A DNA stretch of 64,000 bases, from positions 1 to 64,000 of the forward strand of contig NZ_QWEG01000004.1 of NCBI RefSeq assembly GCF_003515685.1, given 5' to 3'. The first letter of the stretch is position 1. Every line of letters starts with the position of its first letter. Made by a program: the position numbers and the translations under genes. The stretch comes from Neobacillus notoginsengisoli (GTDB taxonomy: Bacteria; Bacillota; Bacilli; Bacillales; Cytobacillaceae). The notes under the pieces were generated by a model. The model was not told where the DNA came from, did not search any database, and worked only from the letters and a program-made list of their open reading frames with translations. This document shows, piece by piece, positions 34,949-45,298 of the stretch.

Positions 34949-36409
34949 ATGACAAAAAAAATAGGTTGGAACTTCGATAATAGTTATACCCAATTACCTG
35001 ATGTCTTTTATACATTGCAAAAACCGAAACCAGTCCGCGCTCCTAAAATGGCGGTGTTTAACACCTCCCTTGCGGAGCGGCTTGGTCTGGACCCTGATGC
35101 TCTCCAAAGTGAAAATGGAGTCGAACAGCTTGCGGGCAACCAAATCCCAGATGGCGCCTCGCCTCTATCCCAGGCGTATGCCGGCCACCAGTTCGGCCAT
35201 TTTACGATGCTTGGCGACGGCCGGGCTGTCCTCCTTGGCGAGCAAATTACGCCTCAGGGAGATAGGATGGACATCCAGTTTAAGGGGCCTGGCAGGACGC
35301 CTTATTCCCGCGGTGGGGATGGGCGCGCGGCGTTAGGACCGATGCTCCGCGAATATATCATCAGTGAAGCGATGCACGCGCTTGGCATCCCGACGACCAG
35401 AAGCCTCGCAGTCGTGGAAACGGGTGAAGCGGTCTATAGGGAAACCGAGCTGCCGGGAGCCATTCTGACCCGTGTGGCTTCAAGCCATCTCCGGGTCGGC
35501 ACGTTCCAGTACGCCGCCGGCCGGGATGAAATTGAAAACCTTCGCGCACTTGCGGATTATGCCATTCACCGGCACTACCCTGAAATGGAAGCGCAGGAAA
35601 ACAAATATGTCTCTTTCCTGCAAGCGGTTATCGATCGCCAAGCTTCACTCATTGCAAAATGGCAGCTTGTCGGATTTATTCACGGTGTCATGAATACCGA
35701 CAATATGACGATTAGCGGGGAGACAATTGATTACGGCCCGTGCGCGTTCATGGATACGTATGACCCAGCGACTGTTTTCAGTTCAATTGACAGGCAAGGC
35801 CGCTATGCGTACGGCAACCAGCCATACATCGGGGTCTGGAATTTGGCGCGCTTTGCCGAATCCCTTCTGCCTCTCCTTCATGAAAACATGGATGAGGCGC
35901 TTGAAATGGCCAACGAAGCCCTTTCCAGTTTTGCAAAGCTGTTCCAAAAGAACTGGCACGAAGGAATGAAGGCGAAGCTTGGCCTGCTAAACGAAGAGCC
36001 CCAGGACGAATCCTTAATAGGCGATCTTCTTACGATGATGGAAAAATACCATGCCGACTATACAAATACGTTCCGTGCCCTAACTCTCTATAAACCGGAG
36101 GATACCGTCCTGCACGAAAAAGATGAATTTAAACAATGGTATGAACGCTGGCAGGAAAGGCTCGGCCGGCAAAATGAACCTCGTGAATCATCCCAACAAT
36201 TGATGCAGCAAAGCAATCCGGCCGTCATCCCAAGGAACCACCGGGTCGAGGAAGCCCTTGACGCGGCTGTTGAAAAAGGCGACTACAGTGTGATGGAAAA
36301 GTTACTAAAGGTGCTTTCAGACCCGTACGCCCACTCAACTGAACAGAAAGAGTATTGCACCGTACCGGATCAGACTGGCAAACCTTACAGGACATTTTGC
36401 GGGACCTGA
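34949..36409 (+). CDS. selO: Protein adenylyltransferase SelO (YdiU/UPF0061)
   Basis: Pseudokinase-fold enzyme that transfers AMP from ATP to Ser/Thr/Tyr of protein substrates, linked to redox stress. 486 residues: [25 protein letters not shown] near 74-98, [26 protein letters not shown] near 111-136, and the catalytic-region [25 protein letters not shown] near 248-272. It ends YRTFCGT, with Cys at the place of the selenocysteine of animal SelO. GGAG precedes the ATG. A terminator follows. Confidence 0.93.
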   Translation: MTKKIGWNFDNSYTQLPDVFYTLQKPKPVRAPKMAVFNTSLAERLGLDPDALQSENGVEQLAGNQIPDGASPLSQAYAGHQFGHFTMLGDGRAVLLGEQITPQGDRMDIQFKGPGRTPYSRGGDGRAALGPMLREYIISEAMHALGIPTTRSLAVVETGEAVYRETELPGAILTRVASSHLRVGTFQYAAGRDEIENLRALADYAIHRHYPEMEAQENKYVSFLQAVIDRQASLIAKWQLVGFIHGVMNTDNMTISGETIDYGPCAFMDTYDPATVFSSIDRQGRYAYGNQPYIGVWNLARFAESLLPLLHENMDEALEMANEALSSFAKLFQKNWHEGMKAKLGLLNEEPQDESLIGDLLTMMEKYHADYTNTFRALTLYKPEDTVLHEKDEFKQWYERWQERLGRQNEPRESSQQLMQQSNPAVIPRNHRVEEALDAAVEKGDYSVMEKLLKVLSDPYAHSTEQKEYCTVPDQTGKPYRTFCGT

Positions 36410-36423
36410 AGCTATACGAATAG

Positions 36424-36456
36424 TGAAAGGCAACTACTTAGTGGTTGCCTTTTTTG
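36424..36456 (+). terminator. Terminator after selO
   Basis: AAGGCAACTAC pairs with GTGGTTGCCTT, followed by a T run. Confidence 0.85.
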
Positions 36457-36526
36457 GCGGTATATAATAGATTGAACAATAAAACAAACTATTTAGACAA
36501 AAGAGTTTCGTTGGATTGGAAAGCTG

Positions 36527-37150
36527 GTGAATGGGATGGAAGCGTTACTTCATGGAGTGATTTTGGCATTTGGCTTGATTTTGCCGTTAGGGGTTCAGAA
36601 TGTATTTATTTTTAACCAGGGAGCAATCCATAAAAGGTTTACCGGGACATTACCCGCGGTTGTGACGGCAGGCATCTGTGACACGCTGTTGATTTCGCTG
36701 GCTGTTGCCGGTGTGTCTATCATTGTCTTAAATTTTGAATGGCTGAGGAATTTGTTGTTTATTGTGGGATTTTTGTTTTTGGCCTATATGGGATGGTCGA
36801 TTTGGAAAACGTCCGGTCAGGGTGCGAGCAATGGACGGAAAGAGCTCTTTTCAGCAAAAAGGCAGGTTGCCTTCGCCGCCTCCGTTTCACTGCTGAATCC
36901 CCATGCCATTCTTGATACAATTGGTGTCATTGGGACAGCTTCCCTTGTGTATGCAGGAGTTGATAAGTGGCTGTTCACAATCGCTTGTATCGTTGTATCA
37001 TGGATTTGGTTTTTTGCCCTGGCTATGACAGGTAGGAAGGTTGGCCAGTTTGATCAGAGGGGAAGTTTTCTGAAAAGGCTCAATCAAGTATCCGCCCTGG
37101 TTGTCTGGGGGATGGCCATCTATATGGGCTATATGGTTTTGGCGCATTAA
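36527..37150 (+). CDS. LysE/ArgO family amino acid exporter
   Basis: Six-helix membrane exporter of 204-207 residues. GLILPLGVQNVFIFNQGA near 16-33 is the LysE-family N-terminal motif, and SLLNPHAILDTIGVIG near 120-135 the conserved central Asn-Pro motif. It is expected to export basic amino acids such as lysine or arginine, judged by the family, not by direct evidence. The start is either GTG 36527 or ATG 36536; the ribosome binding site is poor for both. Confidence 0.83.
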   Translation: MNGMEALLHGVILAFGLILPLGVQNVFIFNQGAIHKRFTGTLPAVVTAGICDTLLISLAVAGVSIIVLNFEWLRNLLFIVGFLFLAYMGWSIWKTSGQGASNGRKELFSAKRQVAFAASVSLLNPHAILDTIGVIGTASLVYAGVDKWLFTIACIVVSWIWFFALAMTGRKVGQFDQRGSFLKRLNQVSALVVWGMAIYMGYMVLAH

Positions 37151-37191
37151 GGACCCCCTTCCATATAACTTACATATAATATAGAAGTTTT

Positions 37192-37229
37192 TTAAGAGCC
37201 TTACTGATTTCAAAAGAGCTCTTTTTTTC
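37192..37229 (+). terminator. Terminator
   Basis: AAGAGC pairs with GCTCTT over an 18-base loop, followed by a T run. Confidence 0.65.
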
Positions 37230-37279
37230 TGCATGGAGTTTCCTTTGTTTTTAAAATAATGTAAAAAAAAGAAAGAATA

Positions 37280-37307
37280 TTGAATTTTTGCCCCCCTCAT
37301 GTATAAT
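37280..37307 (+). promoter_or_regulatory. Sigma-A promoter of potABCD
   Basis: TTGAAT and TATAAT are 16 bases apart, leaving a leader of about 90 bases before potA. Confidence 0.75.
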
Positions 37308-37340
37308 TGTTCCGAATGTAACATTTGTCGAAAAAAGACA

Positions 37341-37365
37341 TGATTTGATGAGTAAGATCAAATCA
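37341..37365. promoter_or_regulatory. Inverted repeat in the pot leader
   Basis: TGATTTGAT and ATCAAATCA are perfect 9-base inverted copies 7 bases apart, about 30 bases downstream of the predicted start of transcription. It is an operator or leader hairpin candidate; no regulator gene is adjacent. Confidence 0.5.
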
Positions 37366-37403
37366 GTTTCAAAATATAGGATGTAAGAGTAAGGAGGCGG
37401 CCA

Positions 37404-38507
37404 ATGAATAATTCAATGATTATTCAATTTGACAATGTAACAAAGCAATATGATACTGATCGTCCTGTACTGGACGATGTCAGTTTTGAACTTGAGCGGG
37501 GCAAATTTTACACGCTGCTTGGCCCATCTGGATGCGGAAAGACGACGATTCTTCGGCTGATTGCCGGGTTTACCGAGGCCACCTCCGGAGATATTTATTT
37601 TAACGGAAAAAGAATTAACGATCTTCCAGCCAATAAGCGCCGGATGAATACCGTATTCCAGGATTATGCGTTATTCCCCCATCTAAATGTATTTGAAAAC
37701 GTGGCTTTTGGCCTGCGCATTAAGAAAATGAGGGAAACGGACATCAAGGCGAAAGTGAAAGAAGCCTTGCAGTTTGTTAACCTGGCCGGCTACGAAAATA
37801 GGGAAATTACAGAGATGTCCGGCGGGCAGCGCCAGCGTGTCGCGATTGCCAGGGCGATTGTCAACGAGCCGGAAGTCATCCTTCTCGATGAGCCATTATC
37901 TGCTCTCGACTTAAAGCTGCGCACAGAGATGCAGTATGAACTGCGTGAACTGCAGCGCCGGCTTGGCATTACGTTCATTTTCGTCACACATGACCAAGAG
38001 GAAGCGCTGGCGATGTCGGATGAGATTTTTGTTATCAATGAAGGAAAAATCCAGCAAAGCGGAACGCCTACGGATATTTATGACGAACCGATCAACCGCT
38101 TCGTCGCCGATTTCATCGGTGAGTCGAATATTGTCCATGGAACAATGATTGAGGACTATTTGGTTAAATTCACCGGCAAACAATTTGAGTGTGTCGACCA
38201 AGGCTTCAACCCAAATGAACCGGTTGAAATTGTCATCCGCCCGGAAGATTTGGAAATCACCTCTCGTGAAAAAGGGAAGCTTCAGGTCCAGGTGGATTCC
38301 CAGCTTTTCCGCGGCGTGCACTATGAACTAAGCTGTTATGACAAGGATGGGAACGAGTGGCTCGTCCATTCGACGAAAAAAGCGGCTGTTGGCGATCAAA
38401 TCGGACTTTATTTTGAGCCGGAGGCGATCCACGTCATGCGTCTTGGCGAGACAGAGGAAGAATTCGACCGGCGCCTGGAAGCTTATAAGGACGGGGACGA
38501 AGAATGA
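37404..38507 (+). CDS. potA: Spermidine/putrescine ABC transporter ATP-binding protein
   Basis: ATPase of the polyamine importer, 367 residues. It has Walker [10 protein letters not shown] near 43-51, Q-loop [10 protein letters not shown], signature [14 protein letters not shown], Walker [13 protein letters not shown] and H-loop VTHDQEEA. The C-terminal part from about residue 240 is the TOBE regulatory domain ([11 protein letters not shown]). AAGGAGG lies before the ATG. It is the first gene of potABCD and overlaps potB by 4 bp. Confidence 0.94.
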   Translation: MNNSMIIQFDNVTKQYDTDRPVLDDVSFELERGKFYTLLGPSGCGKTTILRLIAGFTEATSGDIYFNGKRINDLPANKRRMNTVFQDYALFPHLNVFENVAFGLRIKKMRETDIKAKVKEALQFVNLAGYENREITEMSGGQRQRVAIARAIVNEPEVILLDEPLSALDLKLRTEMQYELRELQRRLGITFIFVTHDQEEALAMSDEIFVINEGKIQQSGTPTDIYDEPINRFVADFIGESNIVHGTMIEDYLVKFTGKQFECVDQGFNPNEPVEIVIRPEDLEITSREKGKLQVQVDSQLFRGVHYELSCYDKDGNEWLVHSTKKAAVGDQIGLYFEPEAIHVMRLGETEEEFDRRLEAYKDGDEE

Positions 38508-39316
38508 ACCGGAACCTGACCCGCCAGCTGTATATTCTCCCGTATACGCTTTGGATGATTTTCTTTGTCATCGCACCAATTTTGTTAGTCGTCTATTACT
38601 CCTTTTTAAATATCGACGGCCATTTTTCTTTTGAAAACTATCAAAAGTTCTTCACGCCAGTATATTTGAAGATGGTGTTCAGTTCGTTCTGGTATGCGTT
38701 CTTGATTACGTTGTTTTCGTTGCTCGTCGCTTATCCGACTGCACTGTTTTTGACAAAAACGAAGCATAAGCAGCTATGGCTCCTGCTAATCATTGTTCCG
38801 TCCTGGATTAACCTGCTCTTGAAGGCGTATGCGTTCCTTGGCATTTTCGGGACTTACGGCGCAGCCAACCAGTTTCTTGAGGCGATCGGAATTGGGACGA
38901 AGCAAATACTGTTTACCGATTTCAGTTTCGTTTTCGTATCGGTTTACATTTTTATACCGTTTATGATTTTGCCAATCTTCAATTCGCTTAACGAGTTGAA
39001 TCCGGCTTTGATTGATGCTGCCAAAGACCTTGGCGCATCGAAGTGGACGACGTTCAGCCGCGTCATTTTCCCTCTGACGATTGAAGGGGTGAAATCGGGC
39101 TGTCAGGTAGTCTTCATTCCGGCGCTGTCCTTGTTCATGCTGACGAGATTGATTGCCGGCAACAGGGTCATCACGCTTGGAACAGCGATTGAACAGAACT
39201 TCCTTGTCACACAGGACTGGGGAATGGGCTCCACAATCGCGGTATTTTTGATTCTGGCGATGTTTGCCATTATGGCGCTCACCGGTATCCGGAAGCGGGG
39301 TGTGCTGCGTGGATAA
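38504..39316 (+). CDS. potB: Spermidine/putrescine ABC transporter permease PotB
   Basis: 270-residue permease with six helices. The cytoplasmic coupling loop [25 protein letters not shown] (about 167-191) matches the EAA motif that docks on PotA. ATGA overlap with potA indicates coupled translation. Confidence 0.92.
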   Translation: MNRNLTRQLYILPYTLWMIFFVIAPILLVVYYSFLNIDGHFSFENYQKFFTPVYLKMVFSSFWYAFLITLFSLLVAYPTALFLTKTKHKQLWLLLIIVPSWINLLLKAYAFLGIFGTYGAANQFLEAIGIGTKQILFTDFSFVFVSVYIFIPFMILPIFNSLNELNPALIDAAKDLGASKWTTFSRVIFPLTIEGVKSGCQVVFIPALSLFMLTRLIAGNRVITLGTAIEQNFLVTQDWGMGSTIAVFLILAMFAIMALTGIRKRGVLRG

Positions 39317-40112
39317 AAAATTATCCCCTTTTGCAAAATTGTTTTTGGTGCTGATTTTCTTTATCCTGTATTCGCCAATCTTCTTCCTGATTTTCTATTC
39401 ATTTAACAGCGGTGGGAAGATGTTTGGTTTTGAAAGCTTTACACTCGATTGGTATAAAGAACTGTTAAGTGATACAAGGCTATTGATTATCGTTCTGAAT
39501 ACGCTTGTTGTCGCGCTGCTATCCGCCTTAATTGCCACCATGATCGGCTTAATTGGCGCGCTTGGCATCCATTCGATGAGGAAGCGGGCAACGAAAAATA
39601 CTCTCCTGTCGCTGAACAATGTGTTGATTGTAAGCCCGGACGTTATCATCGGTGCGTCCTTCCTGATTTTGTTTACCGTTTCCGGGTACAAACTTGGATT
39701 CTATTCGGTCCTGCTTTCACATATCGCGTTCAGTGTCCCAATTGTCGTCCTGATGGTGCTCCCGAAGTTGTCCGAAATGAGCCCTTCGCTTGTTGACGCC
39801 GCTAGGGATCTTGGCGCCAACAGCTTGGATGTTTTGACGAAGGTTATTTTGCCTTATTTGACTCCAGGAATCATGGCCGGATTCTTCATGGCCCTGACAT
39901 ATTCCCTGGATGATTTCGCGGTTACATTCTTCGTAACCGGCAACGGGTTCAGCACATTGTCTGTTGAGATTTATTCACTGGCGCGCCGCGGCGTTTCATT
40001 GAATATTAACGCCCTCTCGACGCTGCTGTTCCTATTTACAACACTCCTTGTTGTGGTTTATTACTTCATCACACAAAGACAGAAGCCGGCTGGAATGGGG
40101 GTTAAAAAATGA
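39309..40112 (+). CDS. potC: Spermidine/putrescine ABC transporter permease PotC
   Basis: 267-residue second permease, six helices, with EAA loop DAARDLGANSLDVLTKVILPYLTPG. An in-frame ATG at 39264 would overlap potB by 53 bases. GTG 39309, with GCGGGG upstream, gives the usual family N-terminus ([18 protein letters not shown]) and an 8-bp overlap, and is preferred. It overlaps potD by 4 bp. Confidence 0.91.
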   Translation: MDKKLSPFAKLFLVLIFFILYSPIFFLIFYSFNSGGKMFGFESFTLDWYKELLSDTRLLIIVLNTLVVALLSALIATMIGLIGALGIHSMRKRATKNTLLSLNNVLIVSPDVIIGASFLILFTVSGYKLGFYSVLLSHIAFSVPIVVLMVLPKLSEMSPSLVDAARDLGANSLDVLTKVILPYLTPGIMAGFFMALTYSLDDFAVTFFVTGNGFSTLSVEIYSLARRGVSLNINALSTLLFLFTTLLVVVYYFITQRQKPAGMGVKK

Positions 40113-41182
40113 AGCAGCTCATGCGCATGTTTTTAACAATCGTTCTCGCCTCAGCCGCTTTGCTTGGGATTATTGCAAAATTGAATGATACAAAAGGCTA
40201 CTCCGGCAGCAATACGCTAACCATTTACAACTGGGGTGACTACATTGATCCCGATCTCATCAAGCTTTTTGAAAAAGAAACAGGCATCAGCGTCGTTTAT
40301 GAAACCTTCGATTCCAATGAAGCGATGATGACAAAGATCAAGCAGGGCGGTACGGCTTACGATATCGCCGTGCCATCAGAGTACATGATTGCAAAAATGC
40401 TAGAGGAGGACTTGCTCCTCCCAATCGACCACTCCAAGCTGCCGAACTTAAAAAACATCGACGAGCGCTTCATGGATTTGCCATTCGACCCGGAAAATAA
40501 ATATTCCGTCCCGTATTTCTGGGGAACGGTCGGCATCGTTTATAATCCAAAGATGCTGCATGATAAAGAGATCACAAGCTGGAACGACCTTTGGGATTCG
40601 GATTTAGAAAATCAAATCCTGCTGATTGATGGCGCGCGTGAAGTTATCGGCATGGGTCTTAACAGCCTAGGCTACTCGCTGAATGATACGAATAAAGTCC
40701 ATTTGCGTGAGGCCAAGAATAAGCTGGATACACTAACGCCCAATATCAAAGCGATTGTCGGCGATGAAATTAAGATGCTGATGGCGAATGAAGAAGCCTC
40801 GATTGGACTCGTCTGGTCTGGCGATGCGGCTGACATCATGTCGGAAAACGAGGACCTCGATTATGTCGTCCCAAGCGAAGGATCGAATCTATGGTTTGAC
40901 AATATGGTCATTCCGAAAACGGCGAAAAATAAAGAAGCGGCCCATCAGTTTATCAACTTTATGCTGGATCCGGAAATAGCCGCCCAGAATACAGAATGGG
41001 TCTGTTATTCGACCCCAAATAAGGAAGCATTGCAATTTATGCCTGAGGAAATGACCGAGGATGAGCGCTTCTACCCGTCCGAGGAACTGACAGAAAAGCT
41101 GGAAGTGTATGAAAACCTCGGCCAAAGGAACCTGGCGTACTATAATCAGCTGTTCCTTGAGTTTAAAATGCATAGGAAATAG
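40109..41182 (+). CDS. potD: Spermidine/putrescine-binding protein PotD
   Basis: 357-residue extracytoplasmic solute-binding protein. NTLTIYNWGDYIDPDLIKLFEKETG (about 35-59) and FDSNEAMMTKIKQGGTAYDIAVPSEYMI are the family's opening motifs. Aromatic and acidic residues in SVPYFWGTVGIVYN and LVWSGDA match the polyamine pocket. The N-terminal hydrophobic segment has no lipobox Cys, so it may stay anchored by an uncleaved helix, which is unusual for a Gram-positive binding protein. Confidence 0.92.
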   Translation: MKQLMRMFLTIVLASAALLGIIAKLNDTKGYSGSNTLTIYNWGDYIDPDLIKLFEKETGISVVYETFDSNEAMMTKIKQGGTAYDIAVPSEYMIAKMLEEDLLLPIDHSKLPNLKNIDERFMDLPFDPENKYSVPYFWGTVGIVYNPKMLHDKEITSWNDLWDSDLENQILLIDGAREVIGMGLNSLGYSLNDTNKVHLREAKNKLDTLTPNIKAIVGDEIKMLMANEEASIGLVWSGDAADIMSENEDLDYVVPSEGSNLWFDNMVIPKTAKNKEAAHQFINFMLDPEIAAQNTEWVCYSTPNKEALQFMPEEMTEDERFYPSEELTEKLEVYENLGQRNLAYYNQLFLEFKMHRK

Positions 41183-41188
41183 TTTTGG

Positions 41189-41222
41189 TGGAGGCACCCG
41201 TAATCGGGTGTCTCTTTTTTTG
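41189..41222 (+). terminator. Terminator after potD
   Basis: GAGGCACCCG pairs with CGGGTGTCTC, followed by a T run. Confidence 0.85.
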
Positions 41223-41317
41223 TTGGGAAATAATTAACAGAAAATTCATATTTGTTTAAGTGGGGTATGCGGAGTTCAGATAAAATTAGAATAGAAACCT
41301 AGAAAGGGAGTGACTTT

Positions 41318-42220
41318 TTGATACTGAAAGAACGAACGGAATCCCATGAACTGATCGGCCTGCGGTATTTGAAGACGCGCATGGAGTTGTCGGAAAACAA
41401 AAAGTTTTACTTGGCGAATTTGGAATCAGGCTACGAGGGGGAACTTGCTTTTGACAAGCTAGCCGCAACACTTCAGGAAGAAAGGTATATCCTGAATGAC
41501 ATGCTTCTCGAGGCGAATAACTCCGATTTCCAAATTGATAGTATGATCGTCTCGGAAGGGATCACCAACTTAATTGACGTGAAGAATTTGAAAGGCGACT
41601 ACATTTGGAAAGATGGGCAACTGTATACTAAGAAAGGAAATAAATGCAAGAACCCTGTCGAGCAACTGAACAAAGCCGACCTCCTTTTCCACCAATTTCT
41701 CAGGGACAACAAGTTAAATTTCCTCGTTCAATCCCGCCTGGTTTTCATCCATCCCGAATTCACTTTATACAATGCTCCCGAGGATCATTCAATCATCCTC
41801 CCAACACAAGTTAACCAATTTATTGATCAGTTGAATAGCCCGTCTCGGCTCAATGACGGACATAAAAAGCTGGCCCAGATTCTTCTGTCTGCCATCAAGG
41901 ATGCCAGCCGGTACTCCAAGCTGCCGGAGTATAGTTATGAAAAGGTATGGAAGGGCATGTTTTGCAAAACTTGTCTGTCGAAATTGGCTATTCTCGACAA
42001 GCGTTTTTTGGCATGCAGAAATTGCGACTTCAAGGAAGAAAAACAAGCTGCGATTGTAAGAAATGCAAAAGAGTTTATGTTTCTCTTTCCCGAGAGAAAA
42101 TTGACAATCAAAAGCTTGATGGAGTGGTGCCAATTAGAGTTGGGTAGAAGGACTTATACAAGAGTATTAATGAAGTATTTTAAAGCAAGGGGCGGTGGAA
42201 AGAATATTTACTACGAATAA
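41318..42220 (+). CDS. NERD domain (nuclease-related) protein
   Basis: 300 residues from TTG 41318 (AAAGGGAG eight bases upstream). The NERD domain covers about 36-150: GYEGELAFDKLAATL, then FQIDSMIVSEGITNLIDVKNLKGDYIW with the catalytic-like D...K of the PD-(D/E)xK type. The C-terminal third has a possible zinc ribbon CKTC...CRNC (about 218-239) and a helical segment. NERD proteins are thought to act on DNA, but most are uncharacterised. It is a single gene, followed by the longest repeat array. Confidence 0.82.
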   Translation: MILKERTESHELIGLRYLKTRMELSENKKFYLANLESGYEGELAFDKLAATLQEERYILNDMLLEANNSDFQIDSMIVSEGITNLIDVKNLKGDYIWKDGQLYTKKGNKCKNPVEQLNKADLLFHQFLRDNKLNFLVQSRLVFIHPEFTLYNAPEDHSIILPTQVNQFIDQLNSPSRLNDGHKKLAQILLSAIKDASRYSKLPEYSYEKVWKGMFCKTCLSKLAILDKRFLACRNCDFKEEKQAAIVRNAKEFMFLFPERKLTIKSLMEWCQLELGRRTYTRVLMKYFKARGGGKNIYYE

Positions 42221-42304
42221 CAGTTTAATAAAGGGCTATATCCAATAAAAGCTGTCGTGCGCAGGGATGGATAAGAAAATGCAATACAAAATTTTGTTTA
42301 GTTA

Positions 42305-42980
42305 TCAAGCAAGATTGCGATTCGCGGTTTCGCATCAAAGTGTCGATTGAAACTAGTTAGAATGGCGCGCAAAGCTGTGATACGCGTCAAAGATTCGTTT
42401 AAAACTAGTTAGAATGGCGCGCAAGATTACGATACGCGTCAAAGTGTCGCTTAAAATCGGTTAGAATGACGCGCAAGGCTTCGATACGCGTCAAAGTGTC
42501 GCTTAAAATTGGTTAGAATGACGCGCAAAGCTGTGATACGCGTCAAAGATTCGTTTAAAACTAGTTAGAATGGCGCGCAAGATTACGATACGCGTCAAAG
42601 TGTCGCTTAAAATTGGTTAGAATGGCGCGCAAGGCTTCGGTTCGTGCCAAAGTGTCGCTTAAAATTGGTTAGAATGGCGCGCAAGGCTTCGATACGCGTC
42701 AAAGTGTCGCTTAAAATTGGTTAGAATGGCGCGCAAGGCTTCGATTCGTGCCAAAGTTTCGCTTAAATTCGGTTAGAATGGCGCGCAAGGCTTCGATTCG
42801 TGCCAAAGTGTCGTTTAAAATCGTTAGAATGGCGCGCAAGATGGCGATTCGCGCCAAAGTGTTGCTTAAAATCAGTTAGAATGGCACGCAAGATGGGGAT
42901 TCGCGCCAAAGTGTTGCTTAAAATCAGTTAGAATGGCGCGCAAGATGGGGATTCGCGCCAAAGATTTAGTGAAACTCAGG
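42305..42980. repeat. 52-bp tandem dyad repeat array 3
   Basis: TTAGAATG recurs at 42357, 42409, 42461, 42513, 42565, 42617, 42669, 42721, 42773, 42824, 42876 and 42928: 12 units at 52 bases (once 51) plus a worn unit at 42305. Arms TGGCGCG and CGCGCCA flank a loop of about 12 bases. Some units instead pair TGACGCG with CGCGTCA, a matched double change. The long spacer contains CTTAAAATTGGTTAG. Units at 42357-42460 recur almost exactly at 42513-42616, three periods on. No ORF. Confidence 0.94.
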
Positions 42981-43035
42981 TTTGTTAACGCGGAAGCCCC
43001 CGACCCACGACAGTCATCCCCAAAAAGGAACCACG

Positions 43036-43069
43036 CCGCAAGAGCAAGGCAGTCGGCTGCGGATTTTTT
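43036..43069 (+). terminator. Terminator-like hairpin after array 3
   Basis: CCGCA pairs with TGCGG, with GCC/GGC inside, and is followed by ATTTTTT. No gene ends nearby, so it may stop a transcript running through the array. Confidence 0.4.
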
Positions 43070-43120
43070 GGCAAAAATTCTCCTGAATCGAGTTCAAAGA
43101 TGAACCCAATGCCCCTTTGA

Positions 43121-44665
<1,545 letters not shown>

Positions 44666-44670
44666 TACAA

Positions 44671-44710
44671 ATCCCGGAGAACGTGCAACTTAGTTCTCCG
44701 GGATTTTTTA
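44671..44710 (+). terminator. Terminator after glpK
   Basis: ATCCCGGAGAAC pairs perfectly with GTTCTCCGGGAT, followed by a T run. Confidence 0.92.
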
Positions 44711-44753
44711 GTTAAAAAACTAGGAGTTTTTTGCAAAAAAACAAACTTTCCAC

Positions 44754-44819
44754 GTGACAGGAGCACAAAATCGAAGTATACTTAATAACGCTAATAATTA
44801 AGTAACCTAACTAATTATT
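44754..44819 (+). promoter_or_regulatory. Promoter and MarR operator of the ABC exporter operon
   Basis: GTGACA (44754) and TATACT (44777) are 17 bases apart. Downstream, AATAATTA (44793-44800) and TAATTATT (44812-44819) are perfect inverted copies spanning about +4 to +30, right before the marR ribosome binding site. This is the place for an autoregulatory MarR operator. Confidence 0.7.
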
Positions 44820-44833
44820 CCGAGGTGACCAAA

Positions 44834-45298
44834 GTGGCTGAAATGGATAGTGAAATTTCGCAAAAGCTGATCAATACATTTATGCAGTTCAGGAAAACCG
44901 GCTGGCATACGAAAAAAATTGCCGGCTGCAATCCAAGTGAGTTCAAACTGCTCATTGTTATCAAGAAAGGGATGAATGAGGGGACGGAGGCAATGAAGGT
45001 TTCAGAAATTAGCCAGAAACTTCAGGTTACCCCGCCTACCGTGACTCAGCTCATCAATGTACTTGAAAAAGACGGGCTTGTAGAACGGACAATTGACCCG
45101 AAGGACCGCCGCGCGGTAAAGATAAGGCTGACAGAGCAGGGCCTTGAAGTGACCCTTAAGGCGAAACAAGCTTTTAGGGAAACGTTCCTTGGCTTGATTG
45201 ACCACCTTGGCGAGGAGGACAGCCATAAGCTTGCCGAATTACTCGAAAAGGTCAATGAATATTTCTTAAACGAAAGTAAGAGAGAAGGTAAAGCATGA
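44834..45298 (+). CDS. MarR family transcriptional regulator
   Basis: About 154 residues. The winged helix-turn-helix (about 40-105) includes VSEISQKLQVTPPTVTQLINVLEKDGLVERTIDPKDRRAVKIRLTEQG, the classic MarR recognition helix and wing. Helices at both ends form the dimer. GTG 44834 has GAGGTGA at good spacing; the in-frame GTG 44825 overlaps that site. It overlaps the first ABC gene by 4 bp. The likely job is repressing its own operon until a toxic ligand appears. Confidence 0.9.
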   Translation: MAEMDSEISQKLINTFMQFRKTGWHTKKIAGCNPSEFKLLIVIKKGMNEGTEAMKVSEISQKLQVTPPTVTQLINVLEKDGLVERTIDPKDRRAVKIRLTEQGLEVTLKAKQAFRETFLGLIDHLGEEDSHKLAELLEKVNEYFLNESKREGKA

